A stretch of 64,000 bases of DNA from JAHJDR01 sp964609965. Lineage in GTDB: Bacteria; UBA10199; JADGCS01. Shown one piece after another: positions 7,913 to 14,755 of the stretch. Below the pieces are notes generated by a model, which saw only the letters and a list, made by a program, of their open reading frames with translations, did not search any database and was not told the DNA's origin. Where the stretch lies: contig CAZSTS010000008.1 of NCBI GenBank assembly GCA_964609965.1, forward strand, positions 41,881 through 105,880, given 5' to 3'. How positions within the stretch are numbered: position 1 is the stretch's first letter; every line of letters starts with the position of its first letter. The position numbers were made by a program, and so were the translations under genes.

Positions 7913-9433
7913 ATGAGCTTTCCGGGTCGAACAATCTTCAATTTAGACAATTCAGAACATCATGATTATTGGCAAAGAGCCATTGAGAACAATTCTTGGT
8001 TAGATTCTCCACTGAGAGAAACGCTTGCAAGTGTCAAAGAAGATCAGGCCTTACAAAGATCAGAGCTTATTGTTTTTTTAGAAAAATACTCACCTGAAAC
8101 AGATTACAAAACAATTCGAAAATCTTATAAACTGCATTCACCTTGTCCCTCTATTTTGGGCCTCATGGATTGGATGGTGGAGGCGTCATATCAGCAAGAA
8201 GCCAAGCGTCTTTGGGAAGAAAATCGATCTGATCCTGTAGCGATGGTTAGAGTTATTCAAGATACTGGTATACGTTTTGATCAGTTGTTGGAAGGAACTG
8301 ATCAAGAAGCCTATGCTCAGATATTTCATATAGCCCATGATCTTTTTGGGGACAGTGTTGGTTTTGATTTTGATGGTTTTATAGAGAAATCCTTTGCTAG
8401 CCTTGATGCTTCAGAACTTCGCTCTTTAGAAGTGGCAAGTCTTTTGCGTCCTTATATGAGTCAAGAAGAACCAACACATCCTTCGGTTTTGCTGCCACTA
8501 TTTATACTGGCAAGTAATCTTTTAGTGGCAAAAGAAAAACTAAGTTCTCTAGATGGTTTTTCTCAAAAACGGAATCTAGAAAATTTTGTTTCGGATACTT
8601 TAACAGATGTTAAGTCAGGAAAGAGTATTTTTGGCAGTCATTCAGAAGGAAACGCTATTCCAGTAACCAGCTATGACCCTGTGAAAGATAACTGGAGTGG
8701 AACATATAACTTTATAGACAATGAAATTGATATTGGTTCTACTGTTGCGTCTGTTGATATGTATTTTTCGAAAAAAGGGATTGGATTATTTCTCCACGAA
8801 GCCTATCACAGATGGCAAGATAAGACACATCGATCGGTGAGTCTACTAGATATAGAATACGAAACTCATGAAGCTGTTGCTGTTTTATCAGCGCTGCTTC
8901 CAGAACAGAGTCGTCCACCAGCTACATTTTCTGCAGTAGCTTTTGATGCGATAGATGTGGTTGTGGGTCATGGAGTGCGTCTCAAAGGTCGTACTGAAGA
9001 AAGTTTTTCTGATTTAGCACAAGCTATTATCAGTCAATCTCATCCAAATACAAGTGGTTCTGCTCTGGGTTCAGTCGATGTCCCCGCTCTTCAGCAAGAG
9101 GCAAAAATAGCTTTAAATGCCTACTATAAGGTAGCTCATTTACAGATGATGAGAAGACATATTCGTGAATTAGGTGATGATGGGCAACGAGCTTTTTTAG
9201 AGGAGCATGCGTATTTTGAAGAAGAGTTTGAAGATCCAGAGAGTTTTTTTGGAGAGGATAATGAGGAGAACTACGAGAGGTATGAAAATCTTATGGCTTA
9301 CTTGGCATGCAAATTAGATCAATTTCAAAGAAATTCACCAGAATACAAGGCTATGTTCCGGGATGAAATCTTGCCTACATTAACTGCTATTCCTTTTTTA
9401 GAGAGTGTGTATCCAGAGTTTAAGGGGGTTTGA
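7913..9433 (+). CDS. Putative HExxH zinc-metallopeptidase-like protein, unknown family
   Basis: The 506-residue protein lacks a signal peptide. Residues 295-299 read HEAYH, a zincin-type HExxH motif, within a hydrophobic stretch (IGLFLHEAYHRW), the usual setting of a catalytic helix; a possible third ligand is not evident. The C-terminal third is acidic, with a Glu-rich segment around 425-455. The next gene follows after 15 bases, so the two form an operon. The motif could be coincidental, and I recognise no overall family. Ribosome binding is weak (AAGAGA before ATG). Confidence 0.6.
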   Translation: MSFPGRTIFNLDNSEHHDYWQRAIENNSWLDSPLRETLASVKEDQALQRSELIVFLEKYSPETDYKTIRKSYKLHSPCPSILGLMDWMVEASYQQEAKRLWEENRSDPVAMVRVIQDTGIRFDQLLEGTDQEAYAQIFHIAHDLFGDSVGFDFDGFIEKSFASLDASELRSLEVASLLRPYMSQEEPTHPSVLLPLFILASNLLVAKEKLSSLDGFSQKRNLENFVSDTLTDVKSGKSIFGSHSEGNAIPVTSYDPVKDNWSGTYNFIDNEIDIGSTVASVDMYFSKKGIGLFLHEAYHRWQDKTHRSVSLLDIEYETHEAVAVLSALLPEQSRPPATFSAVAFDAIDVVVGHGVRLKGRTEESFSDLAQAIISQSHPNTSGSALGSVDVPALQQEAKIALNAYYKVAHLQMMRRHIRELGDDGQRAFLEEHAYFEEEFEDPESFFGEDNEENYERYENLMAYLACKLDQFQRNSPEYKAMFRDEILPTLTAIPFLESVYPEFKGV

Positions 9434-9448
9434 GGAAAAAATAAGTTT

Positions 9449-11533
9449 ATGGCACCAATAGTTTTTCAACCACATCAAGATCCACTTCTAGCCACTAGAA
9501 CGGAAATAGATGTTTACGATAATTCACAAAATGACATCATAGGAATTGCTGAACTCAAAAAAGAGGGATTGCTTGATGAGTTTGTGTCTCGTTATATTTA
9601 TACTGATGATCCTGGCGTGGCTCTTTTTTATGGTAAAAGCATGACAGTGCCTCTTGAGGGGAAGGTCAAGAAAGCTCTGAAAATAATTATAGCTTCATGG
9701 GAAGTGGATCCAACACTGGTTCAAACTGATTATGGATTTGATGAGGGCGATATTTCTCGTTTTAAAGAGTGGGTTGAAAATGGTCTTACAGAAGCTGCTA
9801 GCATGTCAGATGGTGAGAAGCCTTTATTAACAAAAAGTGATTACAAAAAATACGCAGGTTCAAAAAACCGGCCCATCCGTCTTCTTCATTTAGAGGCAGA
9901 AGAAAAAGTAGATGAGTTCATAGGTCGCTTTCTTCTCACAAAAAGGTATGATGAGCCAACGACTGATAGACATTATGATGGGCATTTTGACAAGGCCTTG
10001 ATGTTCAAAATCAGAGAGTACTTGCTCATACTTATTGGTGATGATGTTGAACAAAAAGAAGCACTCATGGAAAGGCTTGGTTTTGTTGAGGCAGATATTA
10101 ATATCCACATATTTGATTTGTGGTTGGATACCGATTTTCTCTTAAACGCCTCTTATGTTTATGCGGGTTTTGAAACAGGCATGAGTAACAGTGTTTCTCA
10201 CTATGAAGAAACAGATCCTGATGGTGAGCCTGAATACAGGCAAGATATTGATCAAAGCTCAGCGTATTCTCAGTTATTCGCTCAATGGAAAGGTCAGTGG
10301 GCTATAGGCAAAGAAGGTGTTTTGAGCACAAGGCTTGATTTAGAGGGTATACCAGTTGCTTATCTTAGAAAATATGAAGATATTATTCCTTCTGAAACTG
10401 GAGAAGATCCAGAGTGGCAGACTGAGCGTTCTAGTGAAGCCGAATTTGGTGGTAAGGTTGCAATTGGACGAATGGATGGTCGATTTGGTGTTGAGCTCGA
10501 AGGGGAAGCGAGTATTGCTCAAAATGACATGCCTAATGGTGAGATTCGAGGCTATGATGTTGGGGCTGAAGTTTCTGCGGACGAACTTTTGCCAGGAGCT
10601 AGTTTTGAGGTGTCTTATGAAAGAGATGAGCAAGCGTATAATCCCCCAGAGACAGATGGCTATTATCAGGCAGAGTCAATGGATCAAGAGTTTGAAGTTG
10701 ATGCCGAAGTGGCAAATGATGAGGGCTTTGAGATTGGTGCTGATTATCGATACAGAGATGATTCAAATCAGGCTTACTATAAGGCGAAAGATACAGATGA
10801 ACACAGAGTAAGCCTTGATTTGAGTATACCACTTACAAAAGATACTGAAGAGGTTGAGAAAAGAGATCACACATTGGAGTTAAGTTTGATTGGCAGAAGA
10901 AGGACTTATAATTACTTTAGAATAGATAAAGATGCTGGATTTGATCAAATTCGCCGTTCTCTGGGGCTGTACGCGGGATTATATTTGGACCTACATGATG
11001 ATGCTTCATTAACTCTTGCTAGCTATGGTCAGATGAAGAACGCTACTGGGAGTATGGAGTACACTTTGCCTTATGTTGAGGGAGAGTTTTCTTTTGATTA
11101 TTATCCAGGCAAGTTTTCCCTAGGTGTTGAATTTCTCGTTGGGACGCAGTGGGGAGATATTACATATAATGATTTAAGTTATCTTGGGATTGATCAAGAG
11201 GAATTGGTTTTGCTGCCTTCAACGACAAGGTCAGTTAATATGGAAGGTTCATTTAGTATGAGTTATACACCAAGAGATTTTTTGAGTTTCAGTTTGAGTG
11301 GTTATGGAGGTTATAATTCAGCTAAAGAGTATTCAGATTCGAGTTCTTATTATGTAGGGGGAAATACCTCGTTTGGAGCCAGGCTTTCTCAAAAAAGACA
11401 TGCGGATTGGCTGTATTTTTGGGCTTCTTATCAACACTCTCAGGGTGAGGGACTTGATCATACACAAACCGCAAATGAATCTCTCAATGATAGTTTTAGT
11501 GTTGGGTTGGGGTATAGTAGGAGAATGTTTTAA
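9449..11533 (+). CDS. Large beta-strand-rich protein, possible outer-membrane barrel
   Basis: The 694-residue protein has two parts. Residues 1-230 are mixed helical and acidic. From about 240 to the end it consists of alternating polar/aromatic strands with acidic turns, as in porin-like barrels, and the last residue is Phe after SYSRRMF, the typical C-terminal outer-membrane signature. No signal peptide is visible at the N-terminus, which is odd for a barrel. It is translationally close to the upstream HExxH gene (TGAGGA serves as ribosome binding site). It could be a barrel delivered in an unusual way or a cytoplasmic beta protein; no family recognised. Confidence 0.55.
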   Translation: MAPIVFQPHQDPLLATRTEIDVYDNSQNDIIGIAELKKEGLLDEFVSRYIYTDDPGVALFYGKSMTVPLEGKVKKALKIIIASWEVDPTLVQTDYGFDEGDISRFKEWVENGLTEAASMSDGEKPLLTKSDYKKYAGSKNRPIRLLHLEAEEKVDEFIGRFLLTKRYDEPTTDRHYDGHFDKALMFKIREYLLILIGDDVEQKEALMERLGFVEADINIHIFDLWLDTDFLLNASYVYAGFETGMSNSVSHYEETDPDGEPEYRQDIDQSSAYSQLFAQWKGQWAIGKEGVLSTRLDLEGIPVAYLRKYEDIIPSETGEDPEWQTERSSEAEFGGKVAIGRMDGRFGVELEGEASIAQNDMPNGEIRGYDVGAEVSADELLPGASFEVSYERDEQAYNPPETDGYYQAESMDQEFEVDAEVANDEGFEIGADYRYRDDSNQAYYKAKDTDEHRVSLDLSIPLTKDTEEVEKRDHTLELSLIGRRRTYNYFRIDKDAGFDQIRRSLGLYAGLYLDLHDDASLTLASYGQMKNATGSMEYTLPYVEGEFSFDYYPGKFSLGVEFLVGTQWGDITYNDLSYLGIDQEELVLLPSTTRSVNMEGSFSMSYTPRDFLSFSLSGYGGYNSAKEYSDSSSYYVGGNTSFGARLSQKRHADWLYFWASYQHSQGEGLDHTQTANESLNDSFSVGLGYSRRMF

Positions 11534-11578
11534 TCCCTTTTAAAAAATCTACCAAAAAATATCTTTTCCAAGGATCCA

Positions 11579-11609
11579 AAGTTCCCGGCAGAGTATTTGC
11601 CAGGAACTT
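11579..11609 (+). terminator. Hairpin between barrel-like gene and RHH gene
   Basis: AAGTTCCCGGCA pairs with TGCCAGGAACTT with one internal mismatch and a 7-base loop, in the gap between two convergent genes. No T-run follows, so terminator function is only likely from position. Confidence 0.45.
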
Positions 11610-11645
11610 CAGTCCTTAGGGCGTAATTGACAGATAATTAACTCA

Positions 11646-11843
11646 TCACTTCATCATCTTTAGGATTTGGTATTCTCCTTCAACAAAAGCATTTACATAT
11701 TCATTCACAAGACGACTGACGCTTTTATTTCTTATGGAAGCGATGGCATGGAGCTTGGTGAGCAAAAGGGGGTTGAAGCGTATGCTCGTTGGGTTCTTGT
11801 AATTGAGTTCTTTTGGTTCGGGTTTTGAGTTCTTTTTTTTCAT
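11646..11843 (-). CDS. Small ribbon-helix-helix-like protein
   Basis: The 65-residue basic protein has a strand-like TSIRFN segment (about 19-24), then two helices, LLTKLHAIASIRN and VSRLVNEYVNAF, as in CopG/Arc-type DNA-binding proteins. No toxin-like partner gene is fused or adjacent in the same operon, since the Doc pair has its own antitoxin. The gene is preceded by three TTGTATTA-type repeats that would suit autoregulation. Orphan antitoxin or plasmid-type regulator are both possible. Confidence 0.6.
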   Translation of the reverse strand: MKKKNSKPEPKELNYKNPTSIRFNPLLLTKLHAIASIRNKSVSRLVNEYVNAFVEGEYQILKMMK

Positions 11844-11875
11844 GCAAAATGGATTTTACTACCTGTCTTTACAAG

Positions 11876-11954
11876 GTAATTGTAATACAAAAAAAGATAT
11901 AATACAATGAAAATATTGAAAAAAATAAAAAAAATGTAATACAATGTATTGTGG
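11876..11954 (-). promoter_or_regulatory. Repeated TAATACAA sites upstream of the RHH gene
   Basis: TGTAATACAA at 11880-11889, TATAATACAATG near 11897-11908 and TGTAATACAATGTATT near 11936-11951 share the core TAATACAA, and the last is part of a palindrome. Ribbon-helix-helix repressors usually bind such short repeated half-sites in their own promoter. The sites lie 35-110 bases upstream of the RHH start codon. Confidence 0.5.
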
Positions 11955-12054
11955 AAGGGGGGGGCTTTTTTTTGTTCAAAAATGGGTGAACCCTTTTGAC
12001 CGATTGTAGACTGGCACCTTTTCCTTTTGGTTACCTTTTAGTTAGAGGGTTTTG

Positions 12055-12444
12055 TTATGATCGAGCTTGTCGTAGAGATACTTGGTGGGTTTTTAACCAC
12101 GCGGTGATTTTGTTTAGGCGGTTTTTGTCGTTTTTGATGACATTTTCGATAAACTGACAGCCTTTTTGTGGAAGGGTTTTGATTTTATAGCCATTCATTC
12201 TGAGGAAAATATCAGTTAAGAAAAACGCCATGCGCTTATTGCCATCAACAAATGGGTGATTCAAAAGAAGAGATTCCATGAGAGAGGCGGCCATTGTGAA
12301 GACATCGTCATAATAACCTGTTTGTGGGCGATAGAGGGCGCTTTCTAAAAGGCCCATATCACGGATGCCATATGTTCCGCCGAATTCTTGGATGACTTTT
12401 TCATAAAGTTCGAGGGATTCGTCTAGGGTTGGAAATAGAATCAT
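12055..12444 (-). CDS. doc: Doc-type (death-on-curing, Fic fold) toxin
   Basis: The 129-residue protein carries the complete Fic/Doc active-site loop HPFVDGNKR at residues 63-71 with catalytic His63. Length and motif fit the death-on-curing family of type II toxins, which modify elongation factor Tu or other targets using nucleotides. Its start overlaps the stop of the upstream antitoxin by ATGA, showing translational coupling. The system appears intact, with no frameshift. Confidence 0.9.
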   Translation of the reverse strand: MILFPTLDESLELYEKVIQEFGGTYGIRDMGLLESALYRPQTGYYDDVFTMAASLMESLLLNHPFVDGNKRMAFFLTDIFLRMNGYKIKTLPQKGCQFIENVIKNDKNRLNKITAWLKTHQVSLRQARS

Positions 12445-12650
12445 TTTGCTAAGAGTTTTCCTAGTTTTTGGTGTTCATGCAATGAGTCTTGCATGTTTTG
12501 AAGGAATTTTGGCCTGATTTTACGACGATTGATGTACTCTCTCAGTGCATCAGTGAGCATGCCTGAGAGATTTTGATGTGTTTGATTAGAAAGGTCTTTG
12601 AATTCCTTCCAGACCTTGTCGTTCACGATTGTACTGATTTTTTTACTCAT
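12441..12650 (-). CDS. Antitoxin of the Doc-type module, ribbon-helix-helix type
   Basis: The 69-residue protein starts with a short strand KISTIVND, then a helix and an NLSGMLTDALREYINRRK helix, the ribbon-helix-helix layout of type II antitoxins. The C-terminal tail (about 48-69) would be the toxin-binding part. It lies just upstream of doc and overlaps it by four bases. A perfect palindrome sits 20 bases upstream of its start and is the likely autoregulatory operator. Confidence 0.85.
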   Translation of the reverse strand: MSKKISTIVNDKVWKEFKDLSNQTHQNLSGMLTDALREYINRRKIRPKFLQNMQDSLHEHQKLGKLLAK

Positions 12651-12670
12651 TTTTCTATTCTACACCTTAT

Positions 12671-12698
12671 TTCTTGATATTTCAAGAAATATCAAGAA
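12671..12698 (-). promoter_or_regulatory. Perfect palindromic operator of the Doc toxin-antitoxin operon
   Basis: TTCTTGATATTTC, two A residues, then GAAATATCAAGAA: a perfect 13-bp inverted repeat 21 bases upstream of the antitoxin ATG. Antitoxin and toxin-antitoxin complexes of this type repress their own promoter at such sites. Confidence 0.75.
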
Positions 12699-12880
12699 AA
12701 GCTATTTATTTTCGGGCTCTGTGAGGGGTTTTTATAATTTTACTCTTTTGGAGTGAGGTGGAAAAGGTTTCTTTTTGTTCCCGTCCTTTCAGACGGAAAA
12801 AAATAAAGCCCATTTTTAAAATAGCGCCATTTTTGAAGGCTAGCTACGCTAGCGGACAAAAATAACGGTCAATAATTCAC

Positions 12881-12922
12881 AATCGCTTCATTTTTTAATC
12901 GTCTTCAAGGAGGGAACGGAGG
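12881..12922 (+). repeat. 42-bp direct repeat, left copy
   Basis: These 42 bases, which include TTCAAGGAGGGAACGGAGG, are identical to 14292-14333 in the same orientation. The 25 bases before each copy are also partly alike (both contain GACAAAAA followed by AACG). The repeats bracket the XRE and alpha-CTD genes. The rest of the 350-base gap between the antitoxin and XRE holds a GCTAGCTACGCTAGC hairpin (12839-12853) and AT-rich sequence before XRE. Confidence 0.9.
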
Positions 12923-13000
12923 TTTTTTTATCAATTATATATAAAATATTGAATATATAATATATTAAATATATACTGTGCTAAACTGAGAGGTGAATGA

Positions 13001-13273
13001 ATGAAAAAATTAAGAGCAAAAGATTTTTTACCAGCAAAAGATCATATCAAGCTAACTCCTGGGCAAATGTTAACAACATTACGGAAACTCCAAAACCTAT
13101 CTCAAAATCAACTTTCACAAATCACAGGGATTAGCCAATCAAACATATCAAATATGGAATCAGGGCGACATCAAATAGGTCGTGAACGTGCTATTATCTT
13201 AGGTAAAGCACTCAAAGTTCATCCTGCCATTATTATATTTCCAAATTATCGTATTGAAGATTTTGTGGCGTGA
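13001..13273 (+). CDS. XRE-family helix-turn-helix regulator
   Basis: The 90-residue protein has one helix-turn-helix domain at about 22-78, with the typical recognition stretch ITGISQSNISNMESGR. The first 20 residues (KKLRAKDFLPAKDHIKLTP) are an extra N-terminal arm, as seen in antitoxins of HigA-like systems. It has no toxin partner on the same strand. It faces the alpha-CTD gene convergently, and both lie between the 42-bp repeats. Upstream DNA (12940-12980) is nearly pure A/T with TATATA runs. Confidence 0.85.
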   Translation: MKKLRAKDFLPAKDHIKLTPGQMLTTLRKLQNLSQNQLSQITGISQSNISNMESGRHQIGRERAIILGKALKVHPAIIIFPNYRIEDFVA

Positions 13274-13310
13274 AGGGAACAAATCTATTTTCGATTTTCC
13301 CTTCTTTTTT
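13272..13310 (+). terminator. Terminator after the XRE gene
   Basis: GAAGGGAACAAATC pairs with GATTTTCCCTTC with small bulges, then TTTTTT. The hairpin starts at the XRE stop codon and lies between two convergent genes. Confidence 0.8.
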
Positions 13311-13329
13311 AGTCCTTATAACTACCACT

Positions 13330-14094
13330 TTATCTTGGTGATTTCCAGTCTCCAACATCCATATTAAGAGCTAGACCTCTATCTTCAAGAAGCGTTTTTA
13401 CTTCATTTAAAGACCTACGACCAAAGTTTGCTGATTTAAGTAATTCTGCTTCGGTCCTTTGAACTAGTTCGCCGATATATTTAATATTCAGATTTTGGAG
13501 GCAGTTTTTAGTGCGTACTGAGGGCTCTAAAACATCGACGGTTGCATCAAGTTTTGCCTCAGGATCAGGATTTCCTGTTATTTTGAGTCCAGACTTCAAG
13601 AGGAGATCTTGAAAATTAATAGCAAAGGAATCTCCTGTAATAGGAGATTGGTACACTCTTGTAAGAGGATGCTTATCATCATGAACTATGTGAGCTGGTA
13701 ATGCGAGACCTAGTCTTCTTTGGGCACTTTGAGTAATTTCAGAATTGACAAGTAGGTATGAATAATCTGGTGTGATCATAGCGATAACTGGTGGAATGTT
13801 TTTGTTTGTAATATCAGCTCTTGTATGGCGCGGGATGTTGCTTTCTGGAGTATAACCAAGGGCAACATTGGCTCTTGATCTATTCCAAGCAAAAAAAGCA
13901 GGTGTCATAAATGAAGGTTCGCCAACAAGTTGTGCAAATTGACCGGTGTGACCTTTTTCAAACGGGACAGCACTCAGTGTAGAATTGGCCATGCTAATGG
14001 CTAATTGTTGGTTAATAATATCGCCGCTATCTCTCATAGTACATAAAGGGCTTACCATCGCTGCAAAACCCTGTTGTATGGCTTTTGTAAGCAT
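13330..14094 (-). CDS. Protein with C-terminal RNA polymerase alpha-CTD-like domain and unknown N-terminal domain
   Basis: Residues 189-251 of the 254-residue protein align by eye with the C-terminal domain of RNA polymerase alpha: VRTKNCL, YIGELVQRTEAELLK and NFGRRSLNEVK are near-identical to bacterial RpoA. The DNA-contacting positions of E. coli alpha are kept: Arg265 (R194), Asn268 (N197), Gly296 (G225), Lys298 (as R227) and Ser299 (S228). The N-terminal 185 residues bear no resemblance to alpha-NTD, so the protein should not assemble polymerase. An AAGGAT ribosome binding site precedes the ATG. It may act at UP elements or activators as a competitor or adaptor; that is inference. Confidence 0.8.
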   Translation of the reverse strand: MLTKAIQQGFAAMVSPLCTMRDSGDIINQQLAISMANSTLSAVPFEKGHTGQFAQLVGEPSFMTPAFFAWNRSRANVALGYTPESNIPRHTRADITNKNIPPVIAMITPDYSYLLVNSEITQSAQRRLGLALPAHIVHDDKHPLTRVYQSPITGDSFAINFQDLLLKSGLKITGNPDPEAKLDATVDVLEPSVRTKNCLQNLNIKYIGELVQRTEAELLKSANFGRRSLNEVKTLLEDRGLALNMDVGDWKSPR

Positions 14095-14291
14095 ATTGAT
14101 CCTTTCGTTAGAGAATATTTATGTTCTTATTTGCATTTATGTGATGTTTGTCGGATTTGTTAGGTTGTTGGTGTGTCGATATTGCAAAAAACGTATTCAG
14201 GTGAATACGGGTAATTTTGTAGGAGGTATGTTTCTTTCTAAGTCATAAGGTGAAGCTCTACTTTCGACAAAAAAAACGATAGATACTTTCT

Positions 14292-14333
14292 AATCGCTTC
14301 ATTTTTTAATCGTCTTCAAGGAGGGAACGGAGG
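14292..14333 (+). repeat. 42-bp direct repeat, right copy
   Basis: Identical to 12881-12922. It lies between the start of the alpha-CTD gene and the tRNA-like gene, so the interval 12881-14333 could be an inserted segment that left target or attachment duplications. No integrase or transposase lies inside. Confidence 0.9.
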
Positions 14334-14389
14334 CTTGTTTTGCCTGGCGGCAAAGTAGGTTATCCCACTTTAGTCCCAATCTCAGTCCC

Positions 14390-14418
14390 AGTCTCATTTT
14401 TGGGACTCGAGTGAGACT
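14390..14418 (+). promoter_or_regulatory. Possible enhancer palindrome for the sigma-54-type promoter
   Basis: AGTCTCA at 14390-14396 and TGAGACT at 14412-14418 form an inverted repeat, next to repeated AGTCCC / GGGACT elements (14371-14406). It lies about 110-140 bases upstream of the predicted start site, the usual place for activator sites of sigma-54 promoters. Confidence 0.4.
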
Positions 14419-14500
14419 TTATCTGTTCAATAATTAAGACAGTCAAAATAAATTAATTCTTAGTCTTATGTAATTTCATAAAAAAATAAAATTAACATAA

Positions 14501-14517
14501 TTGGCATGGGCTTTGCT
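14501..14517 (+). promoter_or_regulatory. Sigma-54-type (-24/-12) promoter of the tRNA-like gene
   Basis: TTGGCATGGGCTTTGCT matches the sigma-54 consensus YTGGCACGrNNNTTGCW at all fixed positions but one (T for C), with the GG and GC dinucleotides at the right spacing. Transcription would start near 14528, a few bases before the tRNA-like body at 14532. No good sigma-70 promoter is apparent in the same stretch. Confidence 0.55.
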
Positions 14518-14531
14518 TTACAAATAACAGC

Positions 14532-14606
14532 GCCCTCGTAGCTCAGATGGATAGAGCCCACCGCTCACTACGGTGATTGTCCTGGGTTCGAGTCCCAGCG
14601 GGGGCG
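14532..14606 (+). tRNA. tRNA-like gene, anticodon position CAC (Val-type), atypical
   Basis: The cloverleaf folds well: acceptor GCCCTCG with CGGGGGC (one G-U), D stem GCTC/GAGC with GG in the D loop, anticodon stem CACCG/CGGTG, and T arm CTGGG-TTCGAGT-CCCAG. The loop CTCACTA places CAC at 34-36 (14566-14568), which would read Val GTG codons. Atypical points: T at position 37 where a purine is normal, C at 26, G as discriminator where Val tRNAs use A, and no encoded CCA. It may be a functional minor tRNA, a pseudo-tRNA or a tRNA-mimic RNA. Confidence 0.75.
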
Positions 14607-14720
14607 CAGCTTTTAAGAGATGGGACCAGTAGAGCGGCATCTCTTTGATCTTTACTTTGATTTTGGCTTCATTTATAATTAAAGTGTAGTGAGCGGTTGA
14701 GCTCTTTTGAGCTACGCCAT
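14607..14720 (+). ncRNA. Structured 3' tail of the tRNA-like transcript with antisense to its own D and anticodon arms
   Basis: After the tRNA body, AAGAGATG (14616-14623) and CATCTCTT (14638-14645) form a hairpin. Then GTAGTGAGCGGT (14686-14697) is the exact complement of 14560-14571 in the anticodon arm, and TGAGCTACG (14708-14716) is the exact complement of 14537-14545 in the D arm; GAGCTC between them could also pair. A terminator follows directly. The RNA could switch between a cloverleaf and a long hairpin that sequesters the anticodon. This is inferred from complementarity only. Confidence 0.5.
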
Positions 14721-14755
14721 AGCCCGAGTCATTAAGTTGGCTCGGGCTTTTTTAT
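14721..14755 (+). terminator. Rho-independent terminator of the tRNA-like transcript
   Basis: AGCCCGAG (14721-14728) pairs with CTCGGGCT (14741-14748), followed by a T-rich run. It just overlaps the end of the opposing GNAT gene and may serve only the plus-strand RNA. Confidence 0.85.

Noticed and set aside
10356..10811. 151-residue plus-strand frame inside the barrel-like gene
   Set aside because: It overlaps a longer coding frame with better composition and has no ribosome binding site; a frame shadow.
12723..12880. Terminator or promoter in the gap between antitoxin and the left 42-bp repeat
   Set aside because: CCGTC...GACGG near 12781-12795 is a short stem followed by A residues, not T, so it does not fit a plus-strand terminator, and no gene ends there.
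13985..14248. 87-residue hydrophobic frame opposite the start of the alpha-CTD gene
   Set aside because: About 110 bases are antisense to the well-supported alpha-CTD gene, and no ribosome binding site was seen. A small membrane protein in 14095-14248 cannot be fully excluded.
12881..14333. Insertion sequence bounded by the 42-bp repeats
   Set aside because: No transposase, and no terminal inverted repeats at either end; direct repeats this long are unusual for IS target duplications. Kept as a repeat-bracketed islet only.
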